Below are positions 44,906-57,000 of a DNA stretch of 64,000 nt, in pieces. Under the pieces are notes generated by a model. It was given only the letters and a program-made list of their open reading frames with translations, was not told the origin of the DNA and did no database searches. The DNA comes from Paraescarpia echinospica (lineage: Eukaryota > Annelida > Polychaeta > Sabellida > Siboglinidae): NCBI GenBank assembly GCA_020002185.1, contig CM034541.1, forward strand, positions 26,162,114 through 26,226,113, written 5' to 3'. The translations under genes and the position numbers were made by a program. Within the stretch, counting starts at the first letter, position 1, and each line of letters begins with the position of its first letter.

Positions 44906-47055
44906 CAATATAATGGAAATATACAGGAGGACGTAATATATATTATAACTTGAATTCAAGCAATAGTGGTCTTTATTCCATTTAAAGATGTGGACAAACT
45001 AGTTACAAGGCGACTGCAGGAAGGATTGTTCGCGAACTTGGGCGGAATGACACGATAGAGATATACATCGGATACGTTCAACTTGACGAAGCTGCGGTTT
45101 ATGTAGGAATATTATGTAGGAATATGAATTAATAATTAATGGATATTACAAATTAAGGTGACGAGAGGTTTGGATCGCTGTAATTTATTCTAGGTAACCA
45201 TAGGCGTGAGGAGAGTAAACCGCTTTCGCTGTTAATAACACTACTTTCCCCAACTGGGAGCTTGAGATTGGGTGACCTTCCATGGGTTATCCGATGTGTT
45301 ACGCTTTCAGTTATTTTAACGTTTGGCACAATATTTTGATTTTCTTGACAAAGACCCTTTACGTCATAGCGTTCATGCGTATACAGCGGGAAACCGTCTT
45401 TTTCTGTGTTTGTGTTTACACTATAGAACGTTTTCTTCTACCTAACAGTTTCTGTTGCCTTTTGACATTTTGCTGAAGCTCTCATTACATATGTCATCAG
45501 TCAGACATGAGACCAAATGAACCCCGTTATTAATCTGCAGAACAGAAATGGGAAGATTCATGTGCACCGAAATGTTTTCCCTTTTTTCAGAAAAATTTAA
45601 CTAAAATAAATTTGCAAAATTTGCTGACAAGATGTATGGACACCATTTAATTAAATAACTGGTACTGATTTACAATATCCATTTCATGAGCAGAACGTAT
45701 CTTTAGCTTTTTGTGACAACGGCATATTCAATTTACACTCGGTAGAGGCAGACTAAACCAGTCTATTTACTAGTGCTTCTCAATGGGAAAAATTATTTCA
45801 ACAGAAACCTAAACGAACTATCCCATGGGATATCCATGTTCTAAATATATACCATTTATTAATTGTTTGCACACATTTGATTAAATATAAAATGTTATTA
45901 TGGTTGAAGTGTCCTCACATGGTAGCTCAAAGGAACCTATGGTTGGGATCCCACCTTCTCCTACTATCTCTAGAACACAAACCAACTATTTCTGATCATA
46001 ATATAATTAAATTGGATATCAAATTAAGTGACATGCCCTAAAACTAGCTAACAGACTGGCACAGCATACTGGAAATGCAGCATTTCAGTTTTAAGGGATC
46101 CTAATTTTCAAGAACATTTAACAACGGCATGGCTTTTCTTAAATGTAATTTGCAATAAGTCGTGCACTCACGCCAAAAACGCTATTGCGACTGCGCGCTA
46201 CACCAAGCGGCACCTAACCTAGAGTCGAGTGCATTAAATTATTTTTAATCGTTGGGACCATCCGGATGACGTTGTTTGTGTGTAAAATTATCATTAATCA
46301 GGCTTAATGTTACTTAGCTAGCGTTGGGGTCAGTTATGATTGCAGTTATGATTACTGATAGTTACGATAAAGATAAAACACAAAGTTAGTTGCGGTTCTA
46401 GAGGCACGATTATAGTTATAGATAGGCTCCAACATTTACGCAGTCGACCGCCCTCCAAAGCTTATCTTGTCCGCTCGAGGCGCCACTAAAACGTTTATTT
46501 GCCGTAAAGCAAAGAGCAACATTTATTTAAGCGTCATATCATACAATGGTTTCCCTTTGTGAAACCCAAGCCAAATGCAATGGTACTTATGCCTTTCAAA
46601 TGTATTATCTATATTAGCTAACATTACGGAGTATTTGATATAGGTACAGAGTCACAAATAATTAGCAACATGTATGAAGAATGTTCTTAATATTTCCATA
46701 ACTGGTATTTAGAATGTCTGATGGTGTGCCCATGACTGGTGTCCATTTCATGAACACCTTATGAGCTCCTCTGCTTGGTTTTCACATTAAAATCGATGTT
46801 GCTTCTTCACAATGACACTAATTACTCAAATCTGTCAACACCGGATGCTCCACCGGGATACTTTAGCCGGTGTGTCACGAAAATACAACTGGAACGAGCA
46901 GAGCTTGCTGATAAACAAAGGTAAACATTGTGAAGCATGGTTGCCTATGGAAAGAATATCGGCACATATAAATAAATATAATAAATAGTAATAAACATAT
47001 TAAAATATAGCTACGTTAAGTGAAAACAATAATACACGAGATCACATCTCGGAAA
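44906..47055. other. Stretch without recognised gene
   Basis: About 2.1 kb of AT-rich sequence in which I find no convincing coding frame, RNA gene or transposon. Confidence 0.5.
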
Positions 47056-47059
47056 ACGA

Positions 47060-47210
47060 GTGGTTTTTGTATCAATCACAGAGGTAATTAACTTATATAT
47101 TTATACCATGCATCTTTACATTAACACCCAACAGACTTGGCGTTCACGGGAAATAGTTCCACTACAAAGAGCATTTCAAGAAAGTGCATATCATTGCATA
47201 TCCTACCAGC
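47060..47210. repeat. Direct repeat, first copy
   Basis: Shares a scattered set of blocks with 47915-48085: GTATCAATCACA..GGTAATTA, ACACCATGC, TACAAAGAG..TTCAAG.AAGTGC and TCATTGCA in the same order and spacing. Both lie downstream of the minus-strand CPCC exon. Confidence 0.6.
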
Positions 47211-47419
47211 GAAGGTCCAAGACAATTTCCATTAACCCGTCTCGATAAGACGATATGCCATGGGGTATTTACGTTGTCGGCAACGTCGCAGCTCGCTAGG
47301 ATGCGAGTGACCGCAGTTAAACAGTATCGAGTTCGACTGCCTGGGGATATCGTTAGTTTCGCATGAGTGACGCTTGTTGTGCAGTTGTGAGGCGCGCTCG
47401 ACACACAATGGTCGGTCCA

Positions 47420-47630
47420 TGACTCAATGCGGCGAATTGTGAACTGCTCGGTTCGTTAACGGTTGACGTGTGAACTGAACCGTTCGTCAGACGTAGACTT
47501 GTGAATTGTGCGGTTCATTAACGGTTGACTTGTGAACTAAACCGTTCGTTAAATGTAAACTTGTGAACTGCGCGGGTCGGGTCGACAACGGTGCATTTGT
47601 AAACTGCGCCATTCGTCAGCGGTGATCCGG
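47420..47630. repeat. 31-bp tandem repeat downstream of the minus-strand CPCC exon
   Basis: Units begin GTTCGT(T/C)A at 47451, 47482, 47513 and 47544, and contain TTGTGAACT near their ends. Alternating units suggest a 62-bp higher order. The flank 47630-47700 is the reverse complement of 56830-56905, and 30-31-bp units appear there too. Confidence 0.85.
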
Positions 47631-47914
47631 GTTGTGTCGGTTTTGGAACATATCGCCCACCAGTCGCAATAATGATCCGTATACAACGACGTCATTCGTT
47701 TTATTCTCCACAAACCTGGTAAAAAGACAAGCAAAAACGAGATACACCCTGAGTAAATTATAGAGACTAGCAAAATGGCCTTCCCCTGGCCCCTGGGTGG
47801 CGCCACATACACACAGACACAAAAGACTGTTTCTCGAAGTAATCGAACGAACTTTTGTTATGACGTAAATTTGAGCAGTTTCCCGCAACATACGAGAACA
47901 CAACAAGAACAGTG

Positions 47915-48085
47915 TAAACGTATCAATCACATACGGTAATTAGTAAAAATTAACACCATGCTCAGAATTCCTTTTAACTCCCAATGTTCACTACACCGGC
48001 GTTCCATGTTCTCGTCCCGCGATTCCAGCTATATTACAAAGAGTCTTCAAGGAAGTGCCTGTCATTGCACAGTATTCAGTACGTA
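47915..48085. repeat. Direct repeat, second copy
   Basis: Partner of 47060-47210. Lies within the 640 bp between the minus-strand exon and the 31-bp array. Confidence 0.6.
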
Positions 48086-48333
48086 GGACAGCTGGACGCG
48101 CTTCACAGACCAACCCTGCCGGACCTGTTAGTTATAATAACAACGTGATTTTTCTGGAATAGCAGCGCAGCAATTACTGCGCAAAGATTATTCACGTATA
48201 TCGACCACATTATGTGGCCAGTGATATTACATCGATATAACATATAACATGACTGAACGGAGATACAAACATTGCATGTAACAAACAGTTAATAATAAAT
48301 AACGAATAATTAATAACAAATAATACAACTTAC

Positions 48334-48608
48334 TGATATACGCTTGGCGGATTTTTGTGACGGGCCTTGCAACTATGACACGTGACGAACTGGACATGAC
48401 TGGCTAGTTTTACATCTGGTCGCACCTCTGATGTCTGGTTGGGTGCACCGATGCCGCCCTCGTGTAATATTTTACCAATTTTGTCTTGGCAGATCGACGA
48501 CACCGGAAGTACAGTTATGATGTCTCCCGGTATTTCGAGACTGTTGAAGTGGCGATTGCAGCAGGGGCAGTAGCTGCTCTGGCTGGTATTTTCCACGACC
48601 ACTACCAT
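48334..48608 (-). pseudogene. CPCC/CHSC-motif protein, exon 1, minus-strand copy (probably partial)
   Basis: An open 275-nt segment from ATG (48608-48606), ending TATCA before GTAAGT. It encodes 91 residues plus two bases and contains SSYCPCCNRHFNSLEIP and FVTCHSCKARHKNPP. An in-frame stop precedes the ATG, supporting the start. The sister exon at 55484-55758 has exactly the same length and donor. Among codons that differ, about half are silent third-position changes, and both Cys motifs are unchanged, which indicates past selection on this frame rather than on the overlapping antisense frame. The equivalent of exon 2 was not found downstream, and homology upstream stops about 120 bp before the ATG, where a LINE remnant begins. 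This copy is therefore likely incomplete. Function unknown; zinc binding is possible. Confidence 0.65.
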
Positions 48609-48744
48609 GTTCCCTTCACGTTTGGTTCATTTATGTCCTACACACACTATAGGCGCTCCTACTTATACTCCAAATTAAAGGCCATGGGCGTATTAAGTAA
48701 GCACTCGATTGGCGGTTATGAATGAATCCGTCGGTTTGCTGCGC

Positions 48745-50115
48745 GCAACAAAAGCGCATGTGGTATGAGGATTAACAAAGGCATTATTATGTCGATAAAG
48801 TTTAGAAACAAATTGTATTCGAGAATGATACAGACTCTCGTAAATACCGAGCGGTATCATAAACTCAAAACTAACGTGCATACTTATAATAAAACTCTTA
48901 AAAGTAACATTAGGTTAGCTAAGCAAATGCATCATCAATCCAATTTTAAAAAGCATAACCATATCATAAAAAGACGTGGTGTTTAGTTAAAGAAATTATT
49001 CAGAAAAGTCAAAAGAAAAAACAATTTCCTGATTTGTTTAAAGTAGATGGGGAAATGATTAGCGACAAATGCATTATTGCAAACAGATTTAACACGTTCT
49101 TTACTAATGCTGGTCGTATTCAAGTCTTTAAAACAACATAAACTGGAGGTAAATCATTCAAAGATTACCTGAACAAAACCTGGTATTTCACACGTTGCAA
49201 CTTTAGCCCAACTGACATGGAAACTACTGTTAGTTTAATTGATCGTTTACCTAAAAAAAATCGAGTTGTGGAAAAGACGGTATATCAACACAATAATATT
49301 ACTAAAATTAACAAAAGCTGATGTGAGCAATGCAGACACTCTAATTATTGATCAATCAATAATAACTGGTATAATTGAAATATATTTCAAATTCGTAACG
49401 TATGCTGACGACACCATCCTTACTAGTAAACTAAATACATTTAACGATTCAGAAAGCCAAATCGAAGTCAAAATATTAGCAAAGAACTAACAAAGATTAG
49501 CAATTGGTTGATAGGTAATAAACTGTCACTAAATGTCAAAAAGACTAAATACATTATTTTTCATATACCTCAAAAGAAAGTAGAATACCCTGTGTTACAA
49601 ATAGATGGGGCACACATTGTACAATGCTCTTATTCTCCTTCATATTAATTATGGCTTACTTTTATAGGGTCATCAGGTATATCGTATTTTATAATTTCCG
49701 AACAAAAACAATATAAATAATATCCTTAAATAATATAATGCTCACACAAGTCTTATTTATAAAAGACTTCAGTTGTTAAAATTGGATAACATTTATGAAA
49801 AACCAACAATTGAAATTTTAAAACAAATTAATTAACTATCTTTTACCCTACTACTTAAATGTTATTGCCAATACACATGTCTATGACATTCATCAGCACT
49901 ACACACGTGAAAGATATAATATGTACATGTCGATAGTCAAACATGAATTTTCCAAACATGCATTAGACACAACAGAGATGAGACTGTTAACAATACACCA
50001 AGTATTATCATTAAAAATGTACACCCACAGTCTATATGGTTTTTTAACATACACAAAAAACTTTGTTATTTTAAATTATGAATCCAATTGTCGTAGTCAT
50101 AATTATTTGTAATTC
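48745..50115 (+). mobile_element. Decayed jockey/CR1-type LINE
   Basis: Plus-strand pieces read IKFRNKLYSRMIQTL, then QFPDLFKVDGEMISDKCI and ANRFNTFFTNAG, VTYADDTILTSKLNTF (catalytic YADD), and SNWLIGNKLSLNVKKTKYII; a C-terminal segment lies near 49740-50110. The order matches a LINE RT, with the middle of the RT deleted between 49260 and 49390 and many stops. Confidence 0.75.
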
Positions 50116-51350
50116 ATAATACGTATTGAAATGCATATCTAAGTACCCATATGTACGTCAATGTGTACACGAATACATATAATAAGTCCTTGTATTATGT
50201 ATGTATGTTGATATATTGAGTAATCATTAACTGTAAAAACAAGTCATGTGCTATTCTGAATTGTGTCATGTAAATTTTGTTGTTGTTTATATGTATGGGG
50301 TGTCGCCTGTGCTAGCGGTATTATATATCTTAATGGGAGTCTCCCGACCTTATATATTACTTTTCGTCATTGTATATATATATATATATATCGTATTTAT
50401 AGTTCAAATAATGTGACGCTGCTGCGGAGGTAACCGCTACATACACGTCGTTTGTTCTGCCAAAATTATATAATGCAAATATGTCCGATTAAAAGGATGT
50501 TTAAGAGCAAAGGCTTACCCAGCAACATACCATAGCTAAATAAGCCCATTGAATGGAGTTTGTACTATAATTATATGCATATAGATACACCATATCAAGG
50601 TGTATATATAATATTGATGTACACACTCGTGCTTAATAGGAATTAAATGAAAATGTCTCCAGAAGTAGAATGGCAGAAACGAGGAATCCTACAAAATAAC
50701 AAGACCAAAAGGAATGTTGAATATAATCGTTGTGAAGACATTTTGTGAGATATTATAATACTGTTGTGTTATTTTGAGTATGCGATATCGATGCTTACAT
50801 TCACTGCTGTGGAGCCATTCCATTGGTGTGAGCTACCATATTGGTAACAGATTGTAAATAAGGAAGGAGACAGAGTCCAGCTATTTTTAAGTGTAACTTA
50901 TCGACTTTAGTCTTACAAAACAACGCAACAAATATGCGAGGATGTTGCATAAAATGTGCACTTTAGCGACAGCCATAACTACATCTTATCTAATCATCTA
51001 ACAGTCGTAAGGAGCCAACCATAAGTTATGATAATGACACAGCCACAGGGTGGACTCTGCACATTAGCGACACTTGTGAATCGTGAGTCACATCTGAAAC
51101 GTATTGATAAGACGCGCTTTCATTACCATAAAAAAACAGTGCGGTGGGTCAGCGAGTACAGCCGTGAAGAGAGTGCACGAGTGCACTTCTCCACGGTACA
51201 GTCAGTGTGTCATTTCAATACAATGCCCGTATACCATCCTTGAACATCTGTCTAACTAACACCCCACCTAAACTAACTCTTGTAAAAGAAATCGTTTTCA
51301 AGTTGTGTGGATTGAGATATACATATATACCATATACATACATACAGACC
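50116..51350. other. Stretch without recognised gene
   Basis: AT-rich, including a (TA)n run at about 50373-50391. No coding or RNA signal recognised. Confidence 0.5.
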
Positions 51351-51354
51351 TAAC

Positions 51355-51453
51355 AACCCACCCCCACCCACCCACCCACCCACCCACCAACCCCACCCAC
51401 CCACCCACCCACCCACCCACCCACCCACCCACCCACCCACCAACCCCCCACAC

Positions 51454-51521
<68 letters not shown>

Positions 51522-51620
51522 ACACCCACACACAGACACACACAGACACACACAGACACACACAGACACACACAGACACACACAGACATACACAGACACA
51601 CACAGACACACACACACCCG
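51355..51620. repeat. (CCCA)n then (CA)n then (CACAGACA)n compound simple repeat
   Basis: Three successive blocks: CCCA units to about 51467, pure CA to about 51520, and eight-base ACACACAG units to 51612. G-rich on the minus strand, so quadruplex formation is possible there. Confidence 0.97.
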
Positions 51621-51834
51621 TATATTTTTTAATTTCGCAGTCCTTCTCATCCAGTTATTTTGTTAGAAACTCGAAGTTTCGAAAATAAACTGGGTGAGAA
51701 TAATTGCAGCAGTAAAGCGAACAGCAAGCGCCGAACGCTTTGACTAGTTGAGGGAGGAGATTACTATGAAAGATAATTTCAGAGTGAAACTGTCCAGGAA
51801 ACGAAATAATTGAACGGAATAGAGACTTTTAATG

Positions 51835-52660
51835 AAGAGAGCGGATCACTCAGAGTGGAGAGTCGAAGGAGAAGAGGAAGACCACAACTGTGAAGAGAGC
51901 GGATCACTCAGAATGGAGAGTCGAAGGAGAAGGGGAAGACCACAACAGTGTAAAGAGCGGACCTCGCAGAGTGGAGAGTCAAAGGAGAAGAGGAAGACCA
52001 CAACTGTGAAAAGAGCGGATCACTCAGAGTGGAGAGTCAAAGTAGAAGAGGAAGACCACAACTGTGAAAAGAGCGGATCTTGCAGAGTGGAGAGTTGAAG
52101 GAGAAGAGGACGACGACAACTGTGAAGAGAGCAAATCTCGCAGAGTAGAGAATCGAAGGAGAAGAGGAAGACCACAACTGTGAAGAGAGCAGATCTCGCA
52201 GAGTGGAGAATCGAAAGAGAAGAGAAAGACCACTACTGTGAAGAGACCGGATCTGTCAGAATGGAGAGTCGAAGGAGAAGGGGAATACCTCAGCTGTGAA
52301 GAGAGCGGATCCCTCAGAGTGGAGAGTCGAAGGAGAAGAGGAAGATCACAACTGTGGAGAGACCGGATCTCTCAGAATGGAGAGTCGAATGAGAAGGGGA
52401 ATACCACAACTGTGAAGAAAGCGGATCTCTCAGAGTGTAGAGTCGAAGGAGAAGAGGAAGATCACAACTGTGGAGAGACCGGATCTCTCAGAATGGAGAG
52501 TCGAAGGAGAAGGGGAATATCACAACTGTGAAGAGAGCGGATCTCGCAGAGTGGAGGGTCGAAAGAGAAGAAGACGACCACAGCTGTGAAGAGAGCGGAT
52601 CTCCCAGAGTGGAGAGTCGAAGGAGAAAAAAAGATGATCACAACTGTGAAGAGAGGATTT
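51835..52660. repeat. 58-bp minisatellite, about 14 units
   Basis: Units repeat GCGGATC..TCAGAGTGGAGAG, then TCGAAGGAGAAGAGGAAGAC and CACAACTGTGAAGAGA. The first three intervals measured are exactly 58 bp. Because 58 is not a multiple of 3, the Arg/Glu-rich frames pass through all phases and are not genes. Purine-rich on the plus strand. Confidence 0.95.
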
Positions 52661-55240
52661 CGGAGATTAGCAAGGGAGAACGAGAAATGGGGGGCGGAGG
52701 AGGGTAGATACGGGTGTATAGACGGAAGTGAGACGGGACCGGTGATGGAAGGAGAATAAACCAGATGACAGTAACGGTGCTTGCCTCACCCCGGACTTGG
52801 ACTTCGAGGGCGGTTGGGAGTTTGACAACTCTTGGCAACATAAATCAAGAACGGCGTCGTGTGTATGTGTTTGTGTATGTGTGTGTGTGCGTACGTGCGT
52901 GTCCTTCACGCTACATGTGAACGTACATCATGAGTCGCTCGTGTGCATAGCCTGTTGACTCCACCCGCGCTCGATCACGTCGCTCCATTTATTGATTTAG
53001 CGCTCTCGGAATTGTCGTCAGTGAATGTCTCACGATTTGCATACCAGAACATGACAAAGATGGAAGCCAACAAGTAAAACAATCGCAAAAGGTCATATAG
53101 TGTGTTATGAGAAAAACGTCTACGATTCGCTATCCCCGTTGTGGGTGTTTATCAACTTGTCGGTCGGTAGCACGTTGACTCCACTCTAATAACCCAATTC
53201 CTTATTATCCTCAACATGTTGTGTCGATTGTATTAACACCTTCAAACAGCATGGGTGTTTTTAGAGCAATTATTCGGTAATTATGCTTAATGTTGTTGTG
53301 GTTATGCGGACAATGATATTAATGTAATATGCTTTCGCTAATGAGTACAATTTAGTTGTCCATTAGCGACAATGTGAGTATTTCTCAAATCTGCAATCAA
53401 AAAATCAAACATGTTATTCTACCGTGAACTCAAAAGTAAAATATTGAACAATCCCCTTTCCAAATTTTATTTACAAAGTGCATGAGAGCCTGCAGTCACA
53501 TGCTAGACACCGTGCTGAAGAGAACAGCTCTTCATCTTACGAAATGTAATGGGCGCGGTTAGCGATGTTTCGGTGACTAAAAATCAAATAGCGCACCGCA
53601 TAGCTCGATGACTTTTCCAGGAAACAAAGAAATATATTACACCTTATACGACATAGCCTATCCTTTATTGCGAGTGCTCCAAGGTAGACATACGCTCCAC
53701 CGCCTGGTACGTTGTGTTAGATAATGATCTACGAGGAACAGTTCGTGATGTTGTCATATTTACGCCACTGACTACCCTGAAGGCGATATAGTGTCTACAC
53801 GGTAGTCGTTATTTCGCCAGCTATGCTTCTGTAAAAAAAAAAATTCGCGATCAATTATATCCTGTTCATTCTTTCATTAAAATTAATAAATATATTGATT
53901 ATAGTTTTATGGGACGTCGATGTAAACTTGCCCTACTTGGGATGCGGGGTACTCGTTTCACAGCCCTCACAGTGATAACCCAACCAACGAGGAAATCACA
54001 GGCAGACAAGCCAGCGCCAGTTGGGTTTGTCCAATGCGCATGAAACAGGCGAGTAGAACAAATGTATTACGAAATGTTCAATGGGTATAGGTTTGAGTCG
54101 CACCTGCGTGACATTCAATTGCTAAGTGCACATACCACAGTGATACAATATCCTTGACATCACCGTACGACGTAAGTTAAACCGTAGTCGTGATTGTAAC
54201 CACAGGCACGTGTTATAGCGAGGACGGTGTTTCGAATGTCCGGAAACATTGACTGACCATTAATTAGCTTTCGGCTGATTTGTAGCAAGATCGCAAATTG
54301 AGTTACAAATATATGTTTTTATCCGGTTGGTTTAATGCATGCACGGAATTTTAAGAATGTTGTAAACAGCGCATTATATCATGACAGTGTTCGGCCGTTG
54401 TAATCAGAATGTGGTAACATGAATGATGAATTCACTTTACACATTAGCTTGCACAGAAACAATTTTCAGTGCTCCGTTACGCTGTTAGTTCAAATAAATT
54501 TCACCACTTATGCCTGCAATTATCTAGTGAAAACGATACGCATGCGGTACTGCATTATTTATACTGGTGACTACTAACGATTGATACACATACCCTTTGA
54601 AAAGACACTTCATAAATAATAATGAATGCGCTTTTAGAGACATTTTAAATTTAGGAAATGTCATATATCGTCGTGGGAAAACTCACCATCTGGACATCAT
54701 TTCACGGGGACGGAATTACCCAAAGCTAACGTGTTATATCGTATTATGTGCATAGTTCGTTTATCTGGAAATATCATTAAAGCGGACAAGTATACCGGGG
54801 ACAATAGTATCTGGATTAACGAGGTTTCATTGTATTTCAAATGTATTCGTTGGAAAAAACACTTTGTGCGCATGACGCTGAAAATACAAACGTTTTGTTC
54901 TAGCCGACACAATGGGTATCTTGCTTTTAAATAAACCAATTCCGTTGCATTTTAGTATATCGGAAAGGCTATATTTTTCGTACTCGGTCCGATTCATCGA
55001 ATTGTTGTGGACTGAAACCTCGAGTCCTGTCAAATGTGCCATGCATACCCAGCACTGCATTATCGGCCACCTTTCTGCTGATTGGTTGCATGACGAACAA
55101 AACAATGCAGGGGTTTACCCGCCGTGGACTGCGTTATTGACAGCAACAGGTGGGTACCACTAAACCACTCGCGGCTCTGGCAGCGCTACCTATAGACTTT
55201 GGGCGTGATCGCTGCCTGCGCACACGAAGACCAGGTGCCG
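52661..55240. other. Stretch without recognised gene
   Basis: No convincing coding frame or transposon. Short GT-rich tract near 52860-52900. The last few hundred bases may carry upstream regulatory sequence for the plus-strand CPCC gene. Confidence 0.45.
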
Positions 55241-55250
55241 TCTCACGGTC

Positions 55251-55258
55251 TATAAATA
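55251..55258 (+). promoter_or_regulatory. TATA box of the plus-strand CPCC gene
   Basis: TATAAATA in CGGTCTATAAATACAGC, 226-233 bases before the ATG. Would place initiation near 55280. Sequence match and position only. Confidence 0.45.
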
Positions 55259-55483
55259 CAGCCGCTGTTGCGACTGTGTATAGACGTGGCTGTTGATTGT
55301 TTGCATATATGTTTTGCAGAAGGCCACTGTGCACGTCAACGCTACGGTTATATCATCGAGGACGCATTTTTAATTGAAATTCGGGTGTTTATTTACCACG
55401 CCAATAACACCGGATTTGGAGTAGGCGGAGGATTTAGATATATTAAGGCACACTCGAGCCCAGCAACAAACTAATAATATACC

Positions 55484-55758
55484 ATGGTGGTAGACGAACG
55501 AAATACAAGCGAGAGCAGCTATTGCCCCTGCTGCAATCGTCATTTCAACAGTCTCGAAATACCGCGAGATATCAAAACTGTACTTCCGGTGTCGTCGATC
55601 TGCCAAGACAAAATGGGCAAAATATTACACGAGGGCGACATCGATGGACCCAACTGGACATCAGAGGTGCGACCAGATGTTAAACTGGCCAGTCATGTCC
55701 ACTTCGTCACGTGTCATAGCTGCAAGGCCCGTCACAGAAACCCACCAAACGATTACCT
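55484..55758 (+). CDS. CPCC-motif gene exon 1
   Basis: Begins MVVDERNTSESSYCPCCNRH and ends in phase 2 at a consensus GTAAGT donor shared with the minus-strand copy. A conserved antisense frame (55606-55370) exists, but most substitutions fall at its first codon position, so it is taken as a shadow. Confidence 0.7.
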
Positions 55759-56461
55759 GTAAGTTTTACTTTGGCTATATGGGTTTTAAATTAAATAGAG
55801 GTGACAATATCAACCTTGGATCCGATTGAAATTCAGTCGAACCCGCTTCTTTTACAAGTGTTTTTAACATTTCCCAGGAAGGATGTTTACAAATGTTAAC
55901 ATGAAAACATTGATATGCCTGTATAACTGTATATATTTTAATCGTACATTGTGTTTAATTAATTCATTTTCATTATATTTATTAGTTTATTATCTTATTT
56001 CTTTCTTTACGTCTAGAACTAGTAAATTGATCCATACTTTTGTTTGTAATTGTAGTGACATTTAATGAATGAATGAATTGATAAATAAGTACTATTATTT
56101 ATAATTTATTGTTATGAATTGTTTATTTTATTTACAGCTGTATAAATGTGGATATAGGATTTTTTGTATATCTGAGTGATGTCGCATTGAAAATCACGAT
56201 ATAATTTGACATGGTCACAGTCATGAAATGCTTTTATTTATATACTGCTATGCCACCGAGCATTTTAATAATAATAATAATAATAATAATATCGTCTTAC
56301 ACAGTGCTGGTATACACCTAGACAAGGCGGTCGTGGTATTTACTCCGCTGTCAGAGCAAGTGTTTTGGCAGAAGCTACTGCAACATCCGTACGAGTTTTT
56401 GTCCTTATATGAGTTTGCACAGATAGAGACGATTGACCATTCACTGTGGGTGAGGAGGTAA
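55484..56461 (+). CDS. Unrecognised CPCC/CHSC-motif protein, two exons, plus-strand copy
   Basis: Exon 1 is 55484-55758 (275 nt), ending AACGATTACCT before GTAAGT. Exon 2 begins at 56305 after TTACACAG and completes the split Leu. It stays open to TAA at 56459-56461, giving 143 residues. Alternatively, AG|GTAAAA at 56458 is a donor and the gene continues. Cys14-Pro-Cys16-Cys17 and Cys77-His-Ser-Cys80, with His20, 71, 73, 78 and 84 nearby, could bind zinc. Exon 2 encodes an acidic/aromatic segment (FTPLSEQVFWQKLLQHPYEF). Two in-frame TAA codons just before the ATG fix the start. No signal peptide or membrane segment seen. I do not recognise the family. The inverted sister copy lies 6.9 kb away, head to head. 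Confidence 0.65.
56264..56292. repeat. (TAA)n trinucleotide repeat
   Basis: About nine TAA units in the intron, 12 bases before the exon 2 acceptor region. Confidence 0.95.
56305..56461 (+). CDS. CPCC-motif gene exon 2 (candidate)
   Basis: After acceptor CTTACACAG and an upstream (TAA)n stretch. Encodes AGIHLDKAVVVFTPLSEQ through HSLWVRR. It is joined to exon 1 by phase and by lack of another open segment in the intron; no second copy exists to confirm it. It may end at the TAA or be spliced on at 56458. Confidence 0.5.
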
Positions 56462-56829
56462 AATCAGGCAGGTGAACAACGTTTCGGTTTGACTGAAAGC
56501 GAAGATCTTATCTACCATATTTCTGCTTGGCAAACTGCCTAATGGGGTAAAGTCGGTATTTATTTTTATGTTTTCACAAACGGTGTAAGTGCAATGCCAT
56601 TGGCGTTATATTCACGCTAAGTTGAGTCGACTGTGCATAGATAGATACATATGTCGGTGAACGGGATTTTAAAGACACATATGGATATTCCGAGAAACAA
56701 TTTTACTTTAATTTTATTTAAACAAAATACATATGTTATAGCAGAATAGGTTCACACCAGTTTAACTGTAACTGCATACTAATGTCCAGGCTTCCTGGCT
56801 TACTTCTTCTGTTAGGAACACGGAGGAGA

Positions 56830-57000
56830 AAACGACTAACGTCGTTATAATCGGAGCACTGCTGCGATTGATGGGCGACATGTTCCAACACCGACACAGC
56901 CCGGACCACCGCTGACGGACCAAGCAGTTTACAAAACACCGCTGTCGAATCGCGAAGTTTACAAGTCCACCGCCGACAAGCAGCAAAGTTCACATGTCAG
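56830..57000. repeat. Inverted partner of the 47.5-kb 31-bp repeat region
   Basis: Contains GATGGGCGACATGTTCCAAC and ACCACCGCTGACGGA, matching the reverse complement of 47620-47700, then three 30-31-bp units with AGTTTACAA at 56926, 56956 and 56987 (last variant AGTTCACA). It sits downstream of the plus-strand CPCC gene, as 47.5 kb sits downstream of the minus-strand copy. Confidence 0.8.

Noticed and set aside
48486..48725. Antisense frame beginning MADRRHRKYS, also conserved at 55606-55370
   Set aside because: Most differences between the two copies fall at the third codon position of the opposite (CPCC) frame, which is the first position of this one. The CPCC frame also ends at matching splice donors. 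This one is a shadow.
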